Below, one piece after another: positions 22,268 through 32,400 of a stretch of DNA of 64,000 nt. Origin of the DNA: CBDCZI01 sp965224495. Lineage in GTDB: Bacteria; Bacteroidota; Bacteroidia; Cytophagales; JAAEPT01. Position numbers and translations under genes: made by a program. The notes under the pieces were generated by a model. That model made no database searches, was not told the origin of the DNA, and saw only the letters and a list, made by a program, of their open reading frames with translations. The stretch is from the NCBI GenBank assembly GCA_965224495.1, contig CBDCZI010000025.1, positions 310,001 through 374,000 on the forward strand. Reading direction: 5' to 3'. Position 1 is the stretch's first letter, and each line of letters starts with the position of its first letter.

Positions 22268-24544
22268 TTAATGATGAATTTTAAGTTTTGCAAAATTAAG
22301 CAATAATGTTTTTTCGCCTTCCTTGTCAAATAAGACAATTGCTTTTTTAGAGGCACTTTTTAAATCAAGTTCTTTTATCTTTCCGTAACCAAACTTCGGA
22401 TGCTCTACTTTCATTCCTACCTGTAACTCGCTTGGGTTACTTGGTTTGAAATCTGAAGACACACGATGCGTTGGTGTGCTTTTTCTATTCTCCTGAACAC
22501 TTTTAAAGTTTTTGAGTAATGAACCATAGCTTTGACTATATGCACCGCTCTGTAAACTTGGTGTTTCTCCCAACTCTCTTTCTTGTCTTCTTGGTATTGA
22601 AATGTCTAAAAAACCGACATCAATTTCTTTTATAAATCTACTCGTTTCGCAATTTTTTAATTTGCCGAATCGGTAACGAGTATGTGCATTCGTTAAAGTC
22701 AAGTTTTGTTCTGCTCTAGTAATTGCCACGTAAAACAACCTACGTTCTTCTTCCAAATCAGCACGAGAACTCAACATCATTTGCGAGGGAAAAAGGTCTT
22801 CTTCTAACCCTGCGATAACGACATCTTTAAATTCTAAGCCTTTCGAAGCGTGAATACTCATTAAACTTACGTAATCTTCTTCTTTATCGGAAGCATCTGC
22901 GTTAGTTAATAACGAAACTTCCTCTAAAAAGGCAGGTAAAGTCTTATTTTCTCTGTTATCGTCCTCAACAAACTCTTTTATTGCGTTCAAAAGTTCTTGT
23001 ACGTTTTCGTGACGAGCTAATCCTTCAATTGATTTGTCACTGTACAAATCCTTTAATATCCCTGTTTCTTTGGCGATTTGATTTGCGGCATTATAAGCAT
23101 CATTAGCATTTACTGAGATTTGAAAATTTTTGATAAGGTGTACAAAACCTGTTATCGTATTGGTTGTTCGTTTGGGTAAATAACGGCTAGCTGCTTGTAG
23201 CGATTCCCAAGTCGTGACATTATTCTCCATTCCAAAAACCATAATCTTAGCAACGGTAGTTGGTCCAATTCCTCTTTTTGGGTAATTGACAATTCTCTTT
23301 AATGCTTGTTCGTCATTAGGGTTTACTGTGTACTTGAGGTAAGCGAGTAGATCTTTGATTTCTTTTCTTTGGTAAAATGACATTCCTCCGAAAATACGGT
23401 AGGGAACATTTATTCTTCTCAATGCCTCCTCCAATGCTCTGGATTGAGAGTTGGTACGGTACAGAATAGCAAAATCTTTGTAAACTTTAGCTTCTGCATT
23501 TTTACGTTCGTAAATTTGATTGGCAATGATTTTCCCTTCTTCATTATCCGTCATTGCTGTAATGACTTTGATTTTGTTACCGATAGGGTTGCTTGTGTAA
23601 ACCTTTTTTGGTAGTTGAGCTGTGTTTTTTTTGATTACTGAGTTGGCAGCCTCTACAATTGTCTCTGTCGAACGGTAATTGTGTTCGAGTTTAAAAACCT
23701 CTAATTCGTCGTAATCTTTTTCGAAATTTAATATGTTTTGAATATCAGCACCACGGAAAGCATAGATGCTTTGTGCATCATCTCCCACTACAACAATGTT
23801 ACGGTGTACGGCAGCCAATTTTTTGGTAATGTAATATTGAGCCAAGTTGGTATCCTGAAACTCATCGACCATTACATATTTGAAACGGTGTTGGTATTTT
23901 AATAAAACGTCAGCGTGAGATTTTAATAACAAGCTGGTGTTAAATAATAAATCGTCAAAATCCATTGCTCCTGCTCGGAAACAGCGTTCTTGGTACAGTT
24001 TATACAAACGCCCGATTTCTGGTCTTCCTCCTGCGTCATCATCTGATTTGTAAATCGGGTTTTCGTTGTATTCGTACCACGAAACCAAACGGTTTTTTGC
24101 CGACGAAATACGGTTCAATACCATATTGGGTTTGTATAGCTTATCGTCTAAATTTTGTTCTTTGACGATAGATTTTATTAATGATTTAGAATCATCTGTA
24201 TCGTAAATGGTAAAGTTAGAAGGGTAGCCCAATTTGTCTGCTTCCGAACGAAGAATACGAGCAAAAACACTATGAAAAGTACCCATCCACAGGCTTCTAG
24301 CATCTGTACCGACAACGTCTTCAATACGCTGACGCATTTCTTTTGACGCTTTGTTGGTGAACGTTAACGATAAAATATTGTAAGGATCAACACCTTTTGC
24401 CATTAAGTGAGCAATTCGGTAAGTTAATACCCTTGTTTTACCCGAACCTGCACCCGCAATAATCATTGCAGGACCTTGGTCGTGTAATACAGCCGCTTTT
24501 TGAGGGGCGTTTAAAGTATCTAAATAAGAGGGTGAACCATTCAT
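22268..24544 (-). CDS. UvrD/PcrA-type superfamily 1 DNA helicase
   Basis: This 758-residue 3'-5' helicase of the UvrD/Rep/PcrA family unwinds DNA during repair and clears replication obstacles. Motifs in order: Q-motif LNAPQKAAV, motif I AGAGSGKT (30-37), Ia LTFTNKA, II MVDEFQDTN, III VVGDDAQSIYAFRGA, IV LEHNYRST, V MSIHASKGLEF and VI LFYVAITRAEQ. The C-terminal end (VGMKVEHPKFGYGKIKELD) is the PcrA-type Tudor-like module that contacts RNA polymerase. It is the first gene of the helicase-DUF4290-murA operon. Confidence 0.95.
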   Translation of the reverse strand: MNGSPSYLDTLNAPQKAAVLHDQGPAMIIAGAGSGKTRVLTYRIAHLMAKGVDPYNILSLTFTNKASKEMRQRIEDVVGTDARSLWMGTFHSVFARILRSEADKLGYPSNFTIYDTDDSKSLIKSIVKEQNLDDKLYKPNMVLNRISSAKNRLVSWYEYNENPIYKSDDDAGGRPEIGRLYKLYQERCFRAGAMDFDDLLFNTSLLLKSHADVLLKYQHRFKYVMVDEFQDTNLAQYYITKKLAAVHRNIVVVGDDAQSIYAFRGADIQNILNFEKDYDELEVFKLEHNYRSTETIVEAANSVIKKNTAQLPKKVYTSNPIGNKIKVITAMTDNEEGKIIANQIYERKNAEAKVYKDFAILYRTNSQSRALEEALRRINVPYRIFGGMSFYQRKEIKDLLAYLKYTVNPNDEQALKRIVNYPKRGIGPTTVAKIMVFGMENNVTTWESLQAASRYLPKRTTNTITGFVHLIKNFQISVNANDAYNAANQIAKETGILKDLYSDKSIEGLARHENVQELLNAIKEFVEDDNRENKTLPAFLEEVSLLTNADASDKEEDYVSLMSIHASKGLEFKDVVIAGLEEDLFPSQMMLSSRADLEEERRLFYVAITRAEQNLTLTNAHTRYRFGKLKNCETSRFIKEIDVGFLDISIPRRQERELGETPSLQSGAYSQSYGSLLKNFKSVQENRKSTPTHRVSSDFKPSNPSELQVGMKVEHPKFGYGKIKELDLKSASKKAIVLFDKEGEKTLLLNFAKLKIHH

Positions 24545-24670
24545 ACTCGCAATTTACGAATTACTATCCAATAGAAGGTACGTAGAAATAAATAAAGATT
24601 TATAAAACGTAAGAATAAAATAATAACAAACGTATTTAAAAAGAGTAACTTTGGTTTTAGTTTAGCGATT

Positions 24671-24877
24671 ATGATTTATTACCACACCGATATGATACCC
24701 GAAATCCTTGATTTACCTCTTGCTGACAAAGAGCGAATCATACAAGGTTTGCATTGGGCTATTGCCGAAAAACAAAAGGAAACGGTAATTAAACTACATT
24801 ATTTTAGAGGAAAAGAAGAGGAGCTAAACGTTCCTCATTACGAATACAGCGATTTGTATAATTGTTTTAGTAAGTGA
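24671..24877 (+). CDS. Small hypothetical protein (68 aa)
   Basis: I do not recognise this protein. The frame starts MIYYHTDMIPEILDLPLADK and contains a helix-like ADKERIIQGLHWAIAEKQKE. A -7 box TAACTTTG at 24646-24653 lies 17 nt upstream, supporting expression, but there is no -33 box and no terminator of note. It is divergent from the helicase operon. The start may instead be the Met at codon 8. Confidence 0.45.
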   Translation: MIYYHTDMIPEILDLPLADKERIIQGLHWAIAEKQKETVIKLHYFRGKEEELNVPHYEYSDLYNCFSK

Positions 24878-25022
24878 AAGCGACCACAAGAATTGTATAA
24901 CTTGGAAATGGCAGCTTAACTAGTCTAACTTTTTATCGGTAAGAGCAAGTCAGTCATAGTAAAGATTTTTTAGCAGTCTCTTTAGCTGTTTATTCTCTAT
25001 GTAAAATTGAATGGTTGTACAG

Positions 25023-25162
25023 CCTCAGATTCCGAAACGAGTTCGGAATGACAGTTTGTTTTGTTATTTTTTGTTTGGCTTGTAAGTGACGGCTTGATTT
25101 TATGTAGTAGAGTAACGAAATAACCACCACAGTCATGCTGAACTTGTTTCAGTATCTGATAC
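25023..25162. repeat. Inverted pair of REP-like palindromes
   Basis: At 25023-25054 there is a palindrome with stem TTCCGAA / TTCGGAA, and at 25129-25162 a related, diverged unit (core CTGAACTTGTTTCAG) in the opposite orientation. The first is close to the unit at 9109-9140. Together they form a REP-pair layout between the small ORF and the GIY-YIG gene. The stretch 24878-25216 holds nothing else I can call. Confidence 0.7.
25100..25130. repeat. Direct repeat, left copy, flanking GIY-YIG cassette
   Basis: TTATGTAGTAGAGT and the following half (A-rich, then CCACCAC) recur with a few changes at 25588-25618. The right copy spans the 3' end of the SprT-like gene; the left copy is beyond the GIY-YIG gene. 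Confidence 0.65.
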
Positions 25163-25216
25163 AATGAATGTATCGTAAAATGTTTATACCTCTCTTTGTG
25201 TCTGGTACATGAATTA

Positions 25217-25546
25217 TTAATCATTCTTCTTCTTGAAGAAGTCTATAAAATCATTTTCATGGTACCAGTCTTCGGCTAAGTCTAAAAGTAAAGGATTGAA
25301 TTCTTTAATTAAATTAAGTTTCCAATTGCGGTGCCAATTTTTTAATTGTTTCTCTCTAGCTATAGCATCAGTGATTTTTTCGAAGTGCTCAACGTATAAT
25401 AAATAGGTTAATAGGTACTTTGTAGTGAATACACTCCCTATACCGCATTTGTGTTCAAAAATTCTTCTTTCTATATCATTGGTTACTCCGATATAAAGAG
25501 ACGATTGGCTACTGTTTCCAAGGATGTAAATACTACCGTTGTTCAT
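25217..25546 (-). CDS. Single-domain GIY-YIG nuclease (UPF0213-like)
   Basis: The 109-residue protein is little more than a GIY-YIG endonuclease domain. It has SIYILGN for the GIY half, SLYIGVTND for the YIG half, the catalytic Arg in NDIERRIFEHK, and Glu in AREKQLKNWHRNWKLNLI. No DNA-binding module is attached. Solitary proteins of this type are very common in Bacteroidota and their role is unknown. It is bracketed by about 31-bp direct repeats and lies next to an inverted REP pair, an arrangement suggesting that the gene and repeats entered as one segment. Confidence 0.87.
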   Translation of the reverse strand: MNNGSIYILGNSSQSSLYIGVTNDIERRIFEHKCGIGSVFTTKYLLTYLLYVEHFEKITDAIAREKQLKNWHRNWKLNLIKEFNPLLLDLAEDWYHENDFIDFFKKKND

Positions 25547-25587
25547 AATGCAGTTTTACGAGGGAGGAAATTACTTGTTGTAATATC

Positions 25588-25618
25588 TTATGTAGTAGAG
25601 TGATAAATAAACCATCAC
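25588..25618. repeat. Direct repeat, right copy, flanking GIY-YIG cassette
   Basis: This partner of 25100-25130 starts with the identical 14 bases TTATGTAGTAGAGT and overlaps the SprT-like stop codon. The 488-bp period contains the GIY-YIG gene and one REP unit. Confidence 0.65.
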
Positions 25619-26214
25619 CCTACTTCAGCGTGTCCTGAAATCGTATATTTTCTATTGTCTGAGAGTCGTTCGCATAAAACTCTTGTTCTTCGTTTTTCTA
25701 TCTTTTTATACATTTCGTTATGGAAAACAAATGTATCTCCAGAGATTACGTCATCTAAATAGTGTTTTTTTTCAGTTTGCTCGTCGTAAGTACCTAAAGC
25801 TTTCATTAAATTGGGTGAAGCAGAAGTTGATGCTTTTGGATTGTTGGTGTAAAGTAAAATTTCGGGTAATAAATCATCAGGAAAAACATTGTGCTTGATA
25901 CTAAGAAGTAGAAATTCTTGAAATTGGCTTTTCCATTCGTTTCCGTGAGGTTTTATATTTCTTCCAAATTGTTGGTAAACAGCCAAATGTGCCAATTCGT
26001 GTAAAAAAGTAAGTAAGAAAGCGTAAGGATTGAGTGTCCCATTGACTGTTATTGTTGGTGTTTGATTTTCTCGCACACGAAAATCACCTAATTTACTTTT
26101 TCTTTCTCGTGTAACGGTAAACGAAAAACGGTAAGAAGTAATTAGTTTTTCCAAAATGGGATAAGTACCCTTAGGGAAATATGTAGTCAATATGTTAGCT
26201 AATTGTTTAGGCAT
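25615..26214 (-). CDS. SprT-like zinc metalloprotease-domain protein
   Basis: The 199-residue protein has HELAHLAVYQQFG at residues 72-84, giving the zinc-binding H-E-x-x-H (72-76), and a following GRNIKPHGNEW with a third His at about 90. This is the SprT/Spartan layout; relatives of this fold in eukaryotes degrade DNA-protein crosslinks. The family's C-terminal zinc-ribbon Cys quartet is not obvious: only one Cys is near the end. There is no signal peptide, so it is cytoplasmic. A terminator directly precedes the start, so it needs its own promoter or read-through. Confidence 0.85.
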   Translation of the reverse strand: MPKQLANILTTYFPKGTYPILEKLITSYRFSFTVTRERKSKLGDFRVRENQTPTITVNGTLNPYAFLLTFLHELAHLAVYQQFGRNIKPHGNEWKSQFQEFLLLSIKHNVFPDDLLPEILLYTNNPKASTSASPNLMKALGTYDEQTEKKHYLDDVISGDTFVFHNEMYKKIEKRRTRVLCERLSDNRKYTISGHAEVG

Positions 26215-26241
26215 AAAAAAAGGTGTTCATAAATGAACACC
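26215..26241 (-). terminator. Terminator of the Ala-rich lipoprotein gene
   Basis: Nine-bp stem GGTGTTCAT / ATGAACACC with a two-base loop (26222-26241) and seven T on the minus strand (26215-26221). It ends directly at the SprT-like start codon. Confidence 0.9.
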
Positions 26242-26267
26242 TTTTAAAAATTTCAAAAGTCAATGAC

Positions 26268-26615
26268 TTAGTGAACGTGCTTTTCGATTGCGTCAGCAGC
26301 ATCTCCAGCTTTTTCTTTAGTCGCATCAACAGCGTCAGAAGTAGCTTCTTTAGTTGCATCAACAGCATTTCCAGCAGCATCAACAGTAGCGTCAGCTCCA
26401 GCTTTAACAGCGTCAGTCCCAGCTTCAACAGCGTTAGCTCCAGCATCTACAGCAGAGTTAGCAGCGTCTTTGGCAGCATCAGTAGTTGCTTCAACAGCGT
26501 CAGCAGCAGCGTTAGTAGCTTCAGCAGCTTTTTCTTTTACAGCGTTAGCAGCATCTGAACAAGAAGCAAATGCGAACATAGACGCAACAGATAATAATAC
26601 AAGTACCTTTTTCAT
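26268..26615 (-). CDS. Ala-rich repetitive lipoprotein, LEA/apolipoprotein-like
   Basis: Residues 1-19 (MKKVLVLLSVASMFAFASC) are a lipoprotein signal with Cys19. The mature 96 residues are almost wholly A, D, E, K, T, V and G in short near-repeats such as DAVEATTDAAKDAAN, GANAVEAGTDAVKAG and DAVDATKEKAGDAAD. The roughly 11-residue periodicity suggests long amphipathic helices, as in LEA or YtxH-like proteins. The repeats also open long frames on the opposite strand, which I regard as shadows. The role may be envelope stress protection; this is inference only. Its own terminator follows. Confidence 0.82.
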   Translation of the reverse strand: MKKVLVLLSVASMFAFASCSDAANAVKEKAAEATNAAADAVEATTDAAKDAANSAVDAGANAVEAGTDAVKAGADATVDAAGNAVDATKEATSDAVDATKEKAGDAADAIEKHVH

Positions 26616-26683
26616 AATAATAGATTTTATTGTTTCAATTAAATATTACTTAAATATAGTGATAATAATCAGAAATCAAACAA

Positions 26684-27991
26684 TTATTTCATTCTGAACA
26701 CTAATTTTATTGGAACACCGTCAAATTCGAAGTGCATTCTCATTCTATTTTCCAAATATCTCTCGTAAGGTTCTTTGATATATTGAGGTAAATTACAGAA
26801 AAATGCAAACGTTGGCGACTGTGTCGGTAACTGTGTAACGTATTTAATTTTAATATGTTTCCCTTTTAATGCTGGAGGAGGGTAATTTTCAATTTCTTTC
26901 AACATTACGTCGTTCAACTCACTCGTAGGAATCTTCATTGACTTGTTGTCATAAATCTCAACTGCTTTTTCAATCGCTTGAAAAATACGTAGTTTATTTA
27001 AAACAGAGATAAAAATAATAGGAATGTAGTGAGCAGGAGCCAACTTATCTCTCATCTCTTTTTCGATAGAGTGAGCTGTGTTGGTGTCTTTTTCAATCAA
27101 ATCCCATTTGTTGACAACAATCAAAATACCTTTCTTGTTTTTTTGAGCCAAACGAACGAGGTTCAAATCTTGTGATTCCAATCCTTTAGAAGCATCAATC
27201 ATAATGATACAAACGTCAGCCTCTTCCAATGCACGGATAGAACGCATCACTGAATAAAATTCGATATCTTCTTTTACTTTAGTCTTTTTACGGATACCTG
27301 CCGTATCTACCAAAATAAATTCTTTTCCAAACTGGCGGTAATGTGTGTCAATGGTGTCACGAGTAGTACCAGCAATATCAGTTACGATACTTCTGTCTTT
27401 TCCTGTCAAAACATTTAAGAAAGAAGATTTCCCAACATTTGGACGACCCAAAATAGTGATTTTAGGAATACCAGCGTTCGGGTCTTCATCACCTTTTGTT
27501 TCAAAATCTTTAACAATAAGATCTAACAATTCCCCTGTTCCAGCACCACTTTGTGCCGAAAGAGCATAGATTTCATTAAACCCCATTTGGTAAAAATCTC
27601 CCGTAAGGTGTGCCTTTACTGAATTATCTGCTTTGTTGGCAACCACATAAACGGGTTTGTTTGTTCTTCTTAATATTTGAGCAAACTCTTCATCAAGACC
27701 AGTAAGTCCTGAGTCAATATCTACCATAAACAAAATAACAGTTGCCTCATCGATAGCCAACTCTACTTGTTTTTTTATTTCGTTTTCAAAAATATCACCA
27801 GAATTGGATACATATCCTCCCGTGTCTATTACACTAAAGAAATTACCTGTCCATTCGCCGTGTCCGTAGTGACGGTCTCTTGTTACCCCACTTTCGTTGT
27901 CCATTATTGCTTTTCTTGCACCAACTAATCGGTTAAAAAGTGTTGATTTCCCTACATTCGGACGACCAACGATTGCTACTATATTTGACAT
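26684..27991 (-). CDS. der: Ribosome biogenesis GTPase Der (EngA)
   Basis: Der has two GTPase domains in tandem and acts in maturation of the 50S subunit. Both G1 loops read GRPNVGKS (about residues 8-15 and 182-189), with matching DTGG / DTAG G3 and NKAD / NKWD G4 motifs, followed by a C-terminal KH-like domain ending HFEFDGVPIKLVFRMK. The 435-residue length is normal. It lies 97 nt downstream of era on the same strand and may share its transcript. Confidence 0.97.
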   Translation of the reverse strand: MSNIVAIVGRPNVGKSTLFNRLVGARKAIMDNESGVTRDRHYGHGEWTGNFFSVIDTGGYVSNSGDIFENEIKKQVELAIDEATVILFMVDIDSGLTGLDEEFAQILRRTNKPVYVVANKADNSVKAHLTGDFYQMGFNEIYALSAQSGAGTGELLDLIVKDFETKGDEDPNAGIPKITILGRPNVGKSSFLNVLTGKDRSIVTDIAGTTRDTIDTHYRQFGKEFILVDTAGIRKKTKVKEDIEFYSVMRSIRALEEADVCIIMIDASKGLESQDLNLVRLAQKNKKGILIVVNKWDLIEKDTNTAHSIEKEMRDKLAPAHYIPIIFISVLNKLRIFQAIEKAVEIYDNKSMKIPTSELNDVMLKEIENYPPPALKGKHIKIKYVTQLPTQSPTFAFFCNLPQYIKEPYERYLENRMRMHFEFDGVPIKLVFRMK

Positions 27992-28088
27992 TATTCTGAA
28001 TTTTTTTAATTTGTTGCGTACCGAAGTACTTTAATTTCGCGTCATTATGGACAAACCACAAAAAAGCCCGCAGGTGCTACCTACTTAC

Positions 28089-28979
28089 TTAGTCGCTGTA
28101 ACCGAAGTTTTTTAGTTTGTCTGCCTTCTTACGCCAGTCTTTTTCGACTTTTACGTGTTGTTCTAAGAAAACTTGTTTACCGAAAAACTTTTCCATCATA
28201 TAACGAGAAGCAGTACCTATTTTTTTCAGCATTTTCCCTTGATGACCGATAATAATACCTTTTTGACTGTCTCGTTCGACAAGTATTTGTGCACGAATAC
28301 GAATAATCCTATCATCTTCTTTAAAAGACTCAATTCTTACTTCACAGCTGTAAGGAATTTCTTTTTTATAATTCTTGAAAATTTGCTCACGAATCATTTC
28401 CGAAACAAAGAAACGTTCGGTTTTATCTGTCATCTCGTCTTTAGGGAAATACGCAGGGTGTTCGGGGATATAATTTAAAATCATATCTAACAAACCACTC
28501 GTGTTTTCTTCTTTAAGAGCCGAAATCACTAGCGTTTCCTTTGGAGAAATACGCTCTTTCCATTCCTCTAATTTTTCTTCTACCTGTTCTTGACTTTTTG
28601 CAAGGTCAATTTTGTTAAGCAAGAAAATTACAGGAACGTCTGAATTTTTAATTTTATCGATTACGTCTTCTTCATCGTATTTTTCGAACAAATCGGCGAT
28701 GAAAATAATCACGTCAGCATCTTCGAGCGACGTACTAACAAATCGCATCATAGATTTGTGCAATTCGTAAACAGGTTTCATAATACCTGGCGTGTCCGAA
28801 TATACGATTTGGTAATTATCGTTATTGATAATTCCCTGAATACGATGACGTGTGGTTTGAGCTTTGGAGGTGATAATTGATAGATTTTCACCTACCAAAA
28901 CATTCATCAAAGTCGATTTACCAACATTAGGTTTACCGATAATCGAAACGAAACCGGCTTTGTGTGGAATTTCTGACAT
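28089..28979 (-). CDS. era: GTPase Era
   Basis: Era binds the 3' end of 16S rRNA and couples ribosome assembly to growth. The 296-residue protein has G1 GKPNVGKS (15-22), the switch segment QTTRHRIQGI, G3 DTPGI, G4 NKID and a C-terminal KH domain with IIIGHQGKMLKKIG. The family usually has this two-domain form. A -7 element lies just upstream and der follows. Confidence 0.97.
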   Translation of the reverse strand: MSEIPHKAGFVSIIGKPNVGKSTLMNVLVGENLSIITSKAQTTRHRIQGIINNDNYQIVYSDTPGIMKPVYELHKSMMRFVSTSLEDADVIIFIADLFEKYDEEDVIDKIKNSDVPVIFLLNKIDLAKSQEQVEEKLEEWKERISPKETLVISALKEENTSGLLDMILNYIPEHPAYFPKDEMTDKTERFFVSEMIREQIFKNYKKEIPYSCEVRIESFKEDDRIIRIRAQILVERDSQKGIIIGHQGKMLKKIGTASRYMMEKFFGKQVFLEQHVKVEKDWRKKADKLKNFGYSD

Positions 28980-29001
28980 ATAATAATGTGTTGTATTTTC
29001 A

Positions 29002-29009
29002 CAAAGGTA
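29002..29009 (-). promoter_or_regulatory. -7 element of the era-der promoter
   Basis: On the minus strand TACCTTTG lies 22 nt before the era ATG. A clear -33 TTTG is not seen. Confidence 0.5.
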
Positions 29010-29086
29010 AGTCTTTCTATTAAGAAAACTTATAAAATATGGTTTTCATTGTGTGAAAGTGTTTTGTAAGAAGGACAGCGTAATTT

Positions 29087-29240
29087 GGGGCAATCCCTGC
29101 GGGTCGGGTTTTTCACTCCCAATCTTTTTTTGGTAAAGTAGCTCCATCTACCTCTATTACCAAAGAGTGAACGTTGTTCTTTAGTAAGAAAGAGCATAGA
29201 AAAAAAAGGATTTCCGCTTCAACCCCTTTGCCGTCGCTCG
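29087..29240. repeat. Dispersed palindromic repeat, copy 2 (expanded centre)
   Basis: The arms GGGGCAATCCCTGCGGGTCG and CCCTTTGCCGTCGCTCG match copy 1, but the centre is about 60 bp longer than in the other copies. The remainder of 28980-29440 has no supportable gene. Confidence 0.78.
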
Positions 29241-29445
29241 CCGAAACAGCAGTTGGTTTTTGAAAAAATGTACCTCGTGGTTTTGTATTTGTAGCGAATC
29301 ACCAACACGCCCTATTTGTTGTTTCTTATAATAAATACCCTTGCTTCTCTAGTATTTGAATACCTATTACCAAGTACAAAAACGAAATAAGGCAATTTTC
29401 CTTCGAGGGATAATGAAAAAGATATTAGATAAATGGAATATTTAG

Positions 29446-29453
29446 TATCTTTG
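29446..29453 (+). promoter_or_regulatory. -7 element of the T9SS protein gene
   Basis: TATCTTTG lies 25 nt before the ATG at 29479; the -33 box is not evident. Confidence 0.5.
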
Positions 29454-29478
29454 CTATTCGTTGATTTACACTACCATT

Positions 29479-32400
29479 ATGAAAAATATAAATCCATTGT
29501 TTAAACAGACTTTGACACTCCTTTCGTTGGTTTGTGGGCTTACTGTTTTTGGAGCACCAATAATTGTTGTCAATAATGCAAGTACGTTGGTTGACGCTTT
29601 ACAAGCAAATCAAGGAGAAGAGGTAATTATTCACTTTGACCCAAGTTTACAAGATGCTACCATAGAGTTACAACAAAGTATGGTTGTCGGTCAAAAAGTA
29701 ACCATAGAGGGACAAACTTTAAATGTCACGATTAAATACACGCCAGACGACCCTTCAGAAGCTTTATTTAAAGCAAGGACTGGTGAAGTTTCTGTTTTAG
29801 AGTTACGAAATATAACCTTTCAAGCAAGTCAAGGTAGTCTTATTGATTTTGGAAACTCTGGCAACCAATGTAAAGTATTGATTGAGGATTGTGTGTTTAG
29901 AGAAAACACACTACAAACAGGTGGGCTAATTAGTTTTGGAGCAACTGGGGCAGATATGAGTGATGGGTTAGAAATAAGAAACACCTTATTTGAGAATAAC
30001 ACGTCACAGTCCTCTCTGATTTCTTTCAATACGTGGGTAGCTCCATTGGTCATTGACAATTGTTATTTCCTTAGTAATGAAGGAGAACTTAGTGGTGCCG
30101 TGTATATTGAGGAGGCGAATCCTTTTTCTATAACAAAAACAACCTTTGAGAAAAATAAGTCAGCAGGCAATGGCGGAGCGATTTATATTAAGGGGGGTAG
30201 CAGAACGAATAAAATAGAGCATTGTACATTTACAGGTAACGAAGCCGTAAATGGTGGTGCTATTGCTGCAGCTACAAGCGTAACGTGTGATTTAAAACAT
30301 TTAACTATTTTTAAAAATATAGCATCAGGACAAGGTGGAGGAATTTATAACAATGGAGGTACACCAAGTTTACAATTTTCGATAGTTGCCGGAAATCAAG
30401 ATGGTACAGGAGTTAATGACGTTTTTGACGAAGGTAATGGTAGCGAAATTTCTTTAGGTAATAATTTAGTGTCAAGTGATTTGGATATACCAAACCCAAC
30501 GGACGTAGTAGAAACAGATTTATTTTCTTACGCTTTTGATTACGGAAACCACGGTGGTTTTGGAAAAACATTTATGCCTCAGTCAGGGGCAGATAAAATT
30601 ATAGATAGAGTTGACGTGTCTAGTTTAGATCCTCCTATTGAGAGTACAGCAACTGACCAAAACAATAACCTAAGGGTAATGAATACTAAAATGGATATTG
30701 GTGCAGTTGAATATTTAGCATCTGCATTAATTTCTTTAGAGCTACAAGGACAAACAATCTTTTGTACAGGTGGAGGAAGTAGTGTTTCTTTAAAATGGAG
30801 TACAAATAGAATATTACAAGCAACGAATGTTTTTACTGTGTTTTTGGGTAATACACAAATAGGTACACACAACGGAACTGACCCAACGGGTTACCAATCT
30901 TTCGCTATTCCTTCATCATTAGCAGGAGGTACTTATCAAGTAAGGGTAAGGGCTTCGAACCCTAATATTACGAATAGCACGATAGCTACGATCATAATTA
31001 AACCATCGCCAACGGTTAGCGTACCTGCAAATTTGGAAACGTCTTGTTTCGGAGGAACAATGGATATAACAGCCACAGTAACGGGAGGTCTTTCTCCTTA
31101 TGCTTATTCTTGGGATATTGATGGAAACATAGTAGGTACAGCCGTAACGGTTACGGGAGCGTTGGCTACTGTAGAAGGGGCAGAGCTTACGGTGACGGAT
31201 GCAAATAACTGTTTGGTGTATCATTCGTTTACAATAGCTCAACCTGCGGTTTTGACATTGGCGAACTCCGTGGGTGCAGAAACTTGTGTTGGTGTCAATG
31301 ATGGTAAAATAACATTAACCGCTACAGGAGGAACAAGTCCCTATGCTTATATACTAACAACTCAAGCAGGTGTACAAGATTCGAATACCTTCGGTGTTTT
31401 TCCTGATTTATCAGCAGGTACTTATGTGCCTAATTTGGTAGATGCTAAAGGGTGTACGTTACTAGAAGCCCAACAACAGGGAGGTAATCTCCGAGTGAAA
31501 AAAGCACAAGCAGAAATAGTTGTTAATGCAGGTGTACAAGAAAGTGCAGATTGGCAACTTGCGAATGCAACAGTTTGTGTTAGTGGAGATAATTTGACAC
31601 TGACTGATTATTTAACAGGAAGTGTGAGTACAGGTGTGTTTAGTGGGAATGGAGTTGTTTCAAATGAGTTCCGACCCATTGTCGCAGGTGTTGGAAGTCA
31701 CGTTGTGAAATATACCACAACGCAATGTGGAGTAGAGGTAAGTAAAACGATTACAGTAGAGGAAACAGTTACCCCTACAATTACATTGACTGGAGAAACG
31801 GCTATTTGTTCGTCAAACACAACCGAAAATGTGAATTTAGCCGTTTCAGGAATTGGTGGTTCGCCCCAATACTCTTGGAAAGTTGGTGGTACGGAGAAAG
31901 TTAACAATACAGAAACAACACAATCTATTTTAAGTTTGGTGACAGCGTCAATGAGTACGAAAGAACAGCATACGATACAAGTAGAATTGACTCATCAAGA
32001 TCCTTGTGTCGCAGGAACAGTAACGACTACCTTGTTATCAAATGAATTGGTGGTTTCTACTTACCCAACAGTAGTAATACTAAATACGAACCCATCTCCT
32101 GTTGTTCCAGAAGTAAGTGCGGGTAAAGAAATTGTACTTTCCCCTTTCGAATTGATAAGTTATGATGCTTTTTATGATTTTGAGCTAACTTTGGGTACAG
32201 ACCCGACACCAGCAACAGGACAATGGACAGTAGAGGGGACTAAAATTCGCTACAAAGCAGATTTGTATGATTTAACTACCGATACAAACCCAGTTACCTT
32301 GACCGAAAATAAATGTGGGGGAAGTCCAACGACACAAATACTAAAGATAAAACCAACAAACACAGCCCCAACAGTAACGGACGCTGTAATTGATGGAATA

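Noticed and set aside
24997..25224. Minus-strand 75-residue frame containing CHSELVSESEAV and LKQVQHD.
   Set aside because: These strings are translations of the REP-like palindromes themselves and are a well-known source of false genes; there is no start signal or family match.
26207..26558. Two overlapping low-complexity frames (Leu-rich on minus, Ser-rich on plus) over the Ala-rich lipoprotein.
   Set aside because: They are other-frame readings of the repetitive GCx codons; the lipoprotein frame has a proper signal peptide and terminator.
28010..28088. Terminator between era and der.
   Set aside because: A T-run exists on the minus strand but no convincing stem precedes it; read-through from era into der remains likely.
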